A stretch of DNA of 6,579 nucleotides from Eubacteriales bacterium (lineage in GTDB: Bacteria > Bacillota_A > Clostridia > Christensenellales > Aristaeellaceae): positions 1 through 6,579 of the forward strand of contig JAQUXV010000041.1 of assembly GCA_028692205.1 (NCBI GenBank). Reading direction: 5' to 3'. The notes beneath the pieces were generated by a model. That model did no database searches, was not told where the DNA came from, and saw only the letters and a program-made list of their open reading frames with translations. The position numbers and the translations under genes are program-made. Below are positions 5,527 through 6,579 of the stretch, in pieces. Every line of letters begins with the position of its first letter. The stretch's first letter is position 1.

Positions 5527-5550
5527 GCCTGTTTTGTTGGTTGTACAGCC

Positions 5551-6579
5551 TTACTTGCTGTATTTGGGCCGCTCGGTATACGTGGTGTGCAGCAGCTTAT
5601 GCGCTTTGTGGCTGTTGGGCTTCTCCAGATACTCGTCGTAGATCTTCTTGATCATCGGGTTCTGGTGGCTCTTGCGGTATTGTTTGCTCTCGTCTTCACC
5701 GTACAACGCCTTGGCGCGTTCGGCGCGAATATCCACTTCCGCGCGGACGTTCGCGTCCACAATCGGCTGACCGCCACCGTTCACGCAGCCGCCGGGGCAG
5801 CCCATGATTTCGATGAAGGCGTAGTTCTTCTCGCCCTTCTTCACAGCCTCCAGCAGCTCTTCCGCTTTGCCGGTGCTGCTGGCTACGGCTACGTTCACAT
5901 CCAGATCGCCAATCTTGACGGTCGCTTCCTTGATGCCATCCACGCCGCGGACAGCCGTGAAGTTCACATCTTCCAGCTCTTTGCCGGTGATAAGGGTGTA
6001 TGCGGTACGCAGCGCCGCTTCCATTACGCCGCCGGTCGCGCCGAAAATAACGCTCGCGCCAGTGCTTTCGCCCAGCATGCTGTCGAAATCTTCGTCGGGC
6101 AGCTTGTTGAAGTCAATATTGGCTTCTTTAATCATCCGGGCCAGTTCGCGGGTGGTGATAACCACATCCACATCCGGCAGGCCGCCGTTGCTGAGTTCGG
6201 GCCGCTTGGCTTCAAACTTCTTGGCCGTGCAGGGCATTACCGATACAACAATGATGTCTTTCGGGTCGATGTCCGCCTTCTCGGCATAGTAGCTCTTCAC
6301 CATCGCGCCTTCCATCTCGTGAGGGCTCTTGCAGGTGGAAAGGTTCGGGAGGAACTCGGGATAGTAATGCTCGCAGTACTTGATCCAGCCCGGCGAGCAG
6401 CTGGTAATCATCGGCAGCACGCCGCCGTTGGTAATGCGGCTAACCAGCTCGGTGCCTTCTTCCATAATGGTCAGGTCGGCGGCAAAGTCGGTATCGAACA
6501 CTTTGTCAAAGCCCATACGGCGAAGCGCCGCGGCCATTTTGCCGGTTACGCTGGTGCCCATCGGCAAGCCGAATTCCTC
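5551..6579 (-). CDS. hydA: [FeFe] hydrogenase catalytic subunit, C-terminal part (cut by window edge)
   Basis: The frame is open to the right edge (EEFGLPMGTSVTGKM...), so the start and the N-terminal Fe-S domains lie outside; 342 residues are visible. Numbering from the edge, the three H-cluster motifs are L1 TSCSPGW (Cys61), L2 MPCTAKKFE (Cys117) and L3 EIMGCPGGCVNGGGQP (Cys261, Cys265). GATGGVMEAALR and the C-terminal small-subunit domain (about 290-342; RKSHQNPMIKKIYDEYL and the NSHKAHKLLHTTY end) are those of group A monomer-length or HndD/HydA-type enzymes. The enzyme interconverts H2 with protons and electrons at the H-cluster in the cytoplasm. The C-terminal sequence suggests the NAD(P)-linked multi-subunit type, in which this gene is usually last in the operon; that fits the terminator just downstream. 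Oddity: canonical L1 is TSCCPGW, and the second Cys is Ser here. No frameshift is seen. Confidence 0.95.
   Translation of the reverse strand, partial: EEFGLPMGTSVTGKMAAALRRMGFDKVFDTDFAADLTIMEEGTELVSRITNGGVLPMITSCSPGWIKYCEHYYPEFLPNLSTCKSPHEMEGAMVKSYYAEKADIDPKDIIVVSVMPCTAKKFEAKRPELSNGGLPDVDVVITTRELARMIKEANIDFNKLPDEDFDSMLGESTGASVIFGATGGVMEAALRTAYTLITGKELEDVNFTAVRGVDGIKEATVKIGDLDVNVAVASSTGKAEELLEAVKKGEKNYAFIEIMGCPGGCVNGGGQPIVDANVRAEVDIRAERAKALYGEDESKQYRKSHQNPMIKKIYDEYLEKPNSHKAHKLLHTTYTERPKYSK

Noticed and set aside
5450..5641. Plus-strand open frame across the hydrogenase terminator
   Set aside because: It crosses the terminator hairpin and the conserved end of the hydrogenase gene and has no supporting signal.
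5867..6289. Plus-strand open frame of 140 codons antisense to the hydrogenase gene
   Set aside because: Ser/Thr/Ala-rich shadow of the conserved hydrogenase coding strand, with no RBS.
6559..6567. TTG (6567) or ATG (6561) as a possible start of the hydrogenase gene
   Set aside because: The frame continues to the window edge with EEFGL, which matches the conserved family sequence, and the H-cluster domain begins further upstream in all homologues. These are internal codons.
1..6579. Signs of a mobile element, CRISPR array, toxin-antitoxin or defence system
   Set aside because: No transposase, integrase, regularly spaced repeats, terminal repeats, tRNA attachment site or toxin-like small gene pair was found. 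All supported genes are core or housekeeping families.

Overview
The window looks like chromosomal DNA from an anaerobic, moderately GC-rich Firmicute (class Clostridia or a relative). This rests on an FtsK/SpoIIIE translocase of Gram-positive type, strong AGGAGG-type ribosome binding sites, near-consensus sigma-A promoters, an extracytoplasmic DUF3298/RsiV-like protein and a group A [FeFe] hydrogenase of the clostridial NAD(P)-linked type. Species or genus cannot be given from the sequence. No mobile element, CRISPR array, tRNA or rRNA is visible, and I find no convincing undescribed system; this is ordinary core genome with a few details worth checking.

Layout, left to right. (1) Positions 1-49, minus strand: the first 16 codons of hisS (histidyl-tRNA synthetase), with its RBS and a consensus -35/-10 promoter (81-110). 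(2) 140-174: a perfect GC-rich hairpin just past the ftsK stop. (3) 194-3127, minus: a complete 977-residue FtsK/SpoIIIE DNA translocase. (4) 3128-3418: a 291-bp spacer with short hairpins near the ftsK RBS and no gene. (5) 3419-4606, minus: an exported DUF4163/DUF3298-type protein of unknown role, with its own promoter at 4633-4661. (6) 4607-4884: an AT-rich divergent intergenic region with promoters pointing both ways and a structured leader in front of rplS. (7) 4885-5235, plus: rplS (ribosomal protein L19), apparently monocistronic, followed by a clear intrinsic terminator. (8) 5292-5494: spacer without a recognisable gene. (9) 5495-5526: hairpin terminator of the hydrogenase gene. (10) 5551-6579, minus: the C-terminal 342 residues of an [FeFe] hydrogenase catalytic subunit, whose 5' part lies beyond the right edge.

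The genes belong to separate housekeeping functions: translation (hisS, rplS), chromosome segregation at division or sporulation (ftsK), cell envelope (DUF3298 protein) and fermentative hydrogen metabolism (hydrogenase). They seem to be independent transcription units, except that no clear terminator separates the DUF3298 gene from ftsK, so those two could be partly co-transcribed. The points most worth a second look are the serine in the hydrogenase L1 motif (TSCSPGW), the possible L19 autoregulatory leader with an ATGAAATGA start region, and the unusual C-terminal half of the DUF3298 protein.
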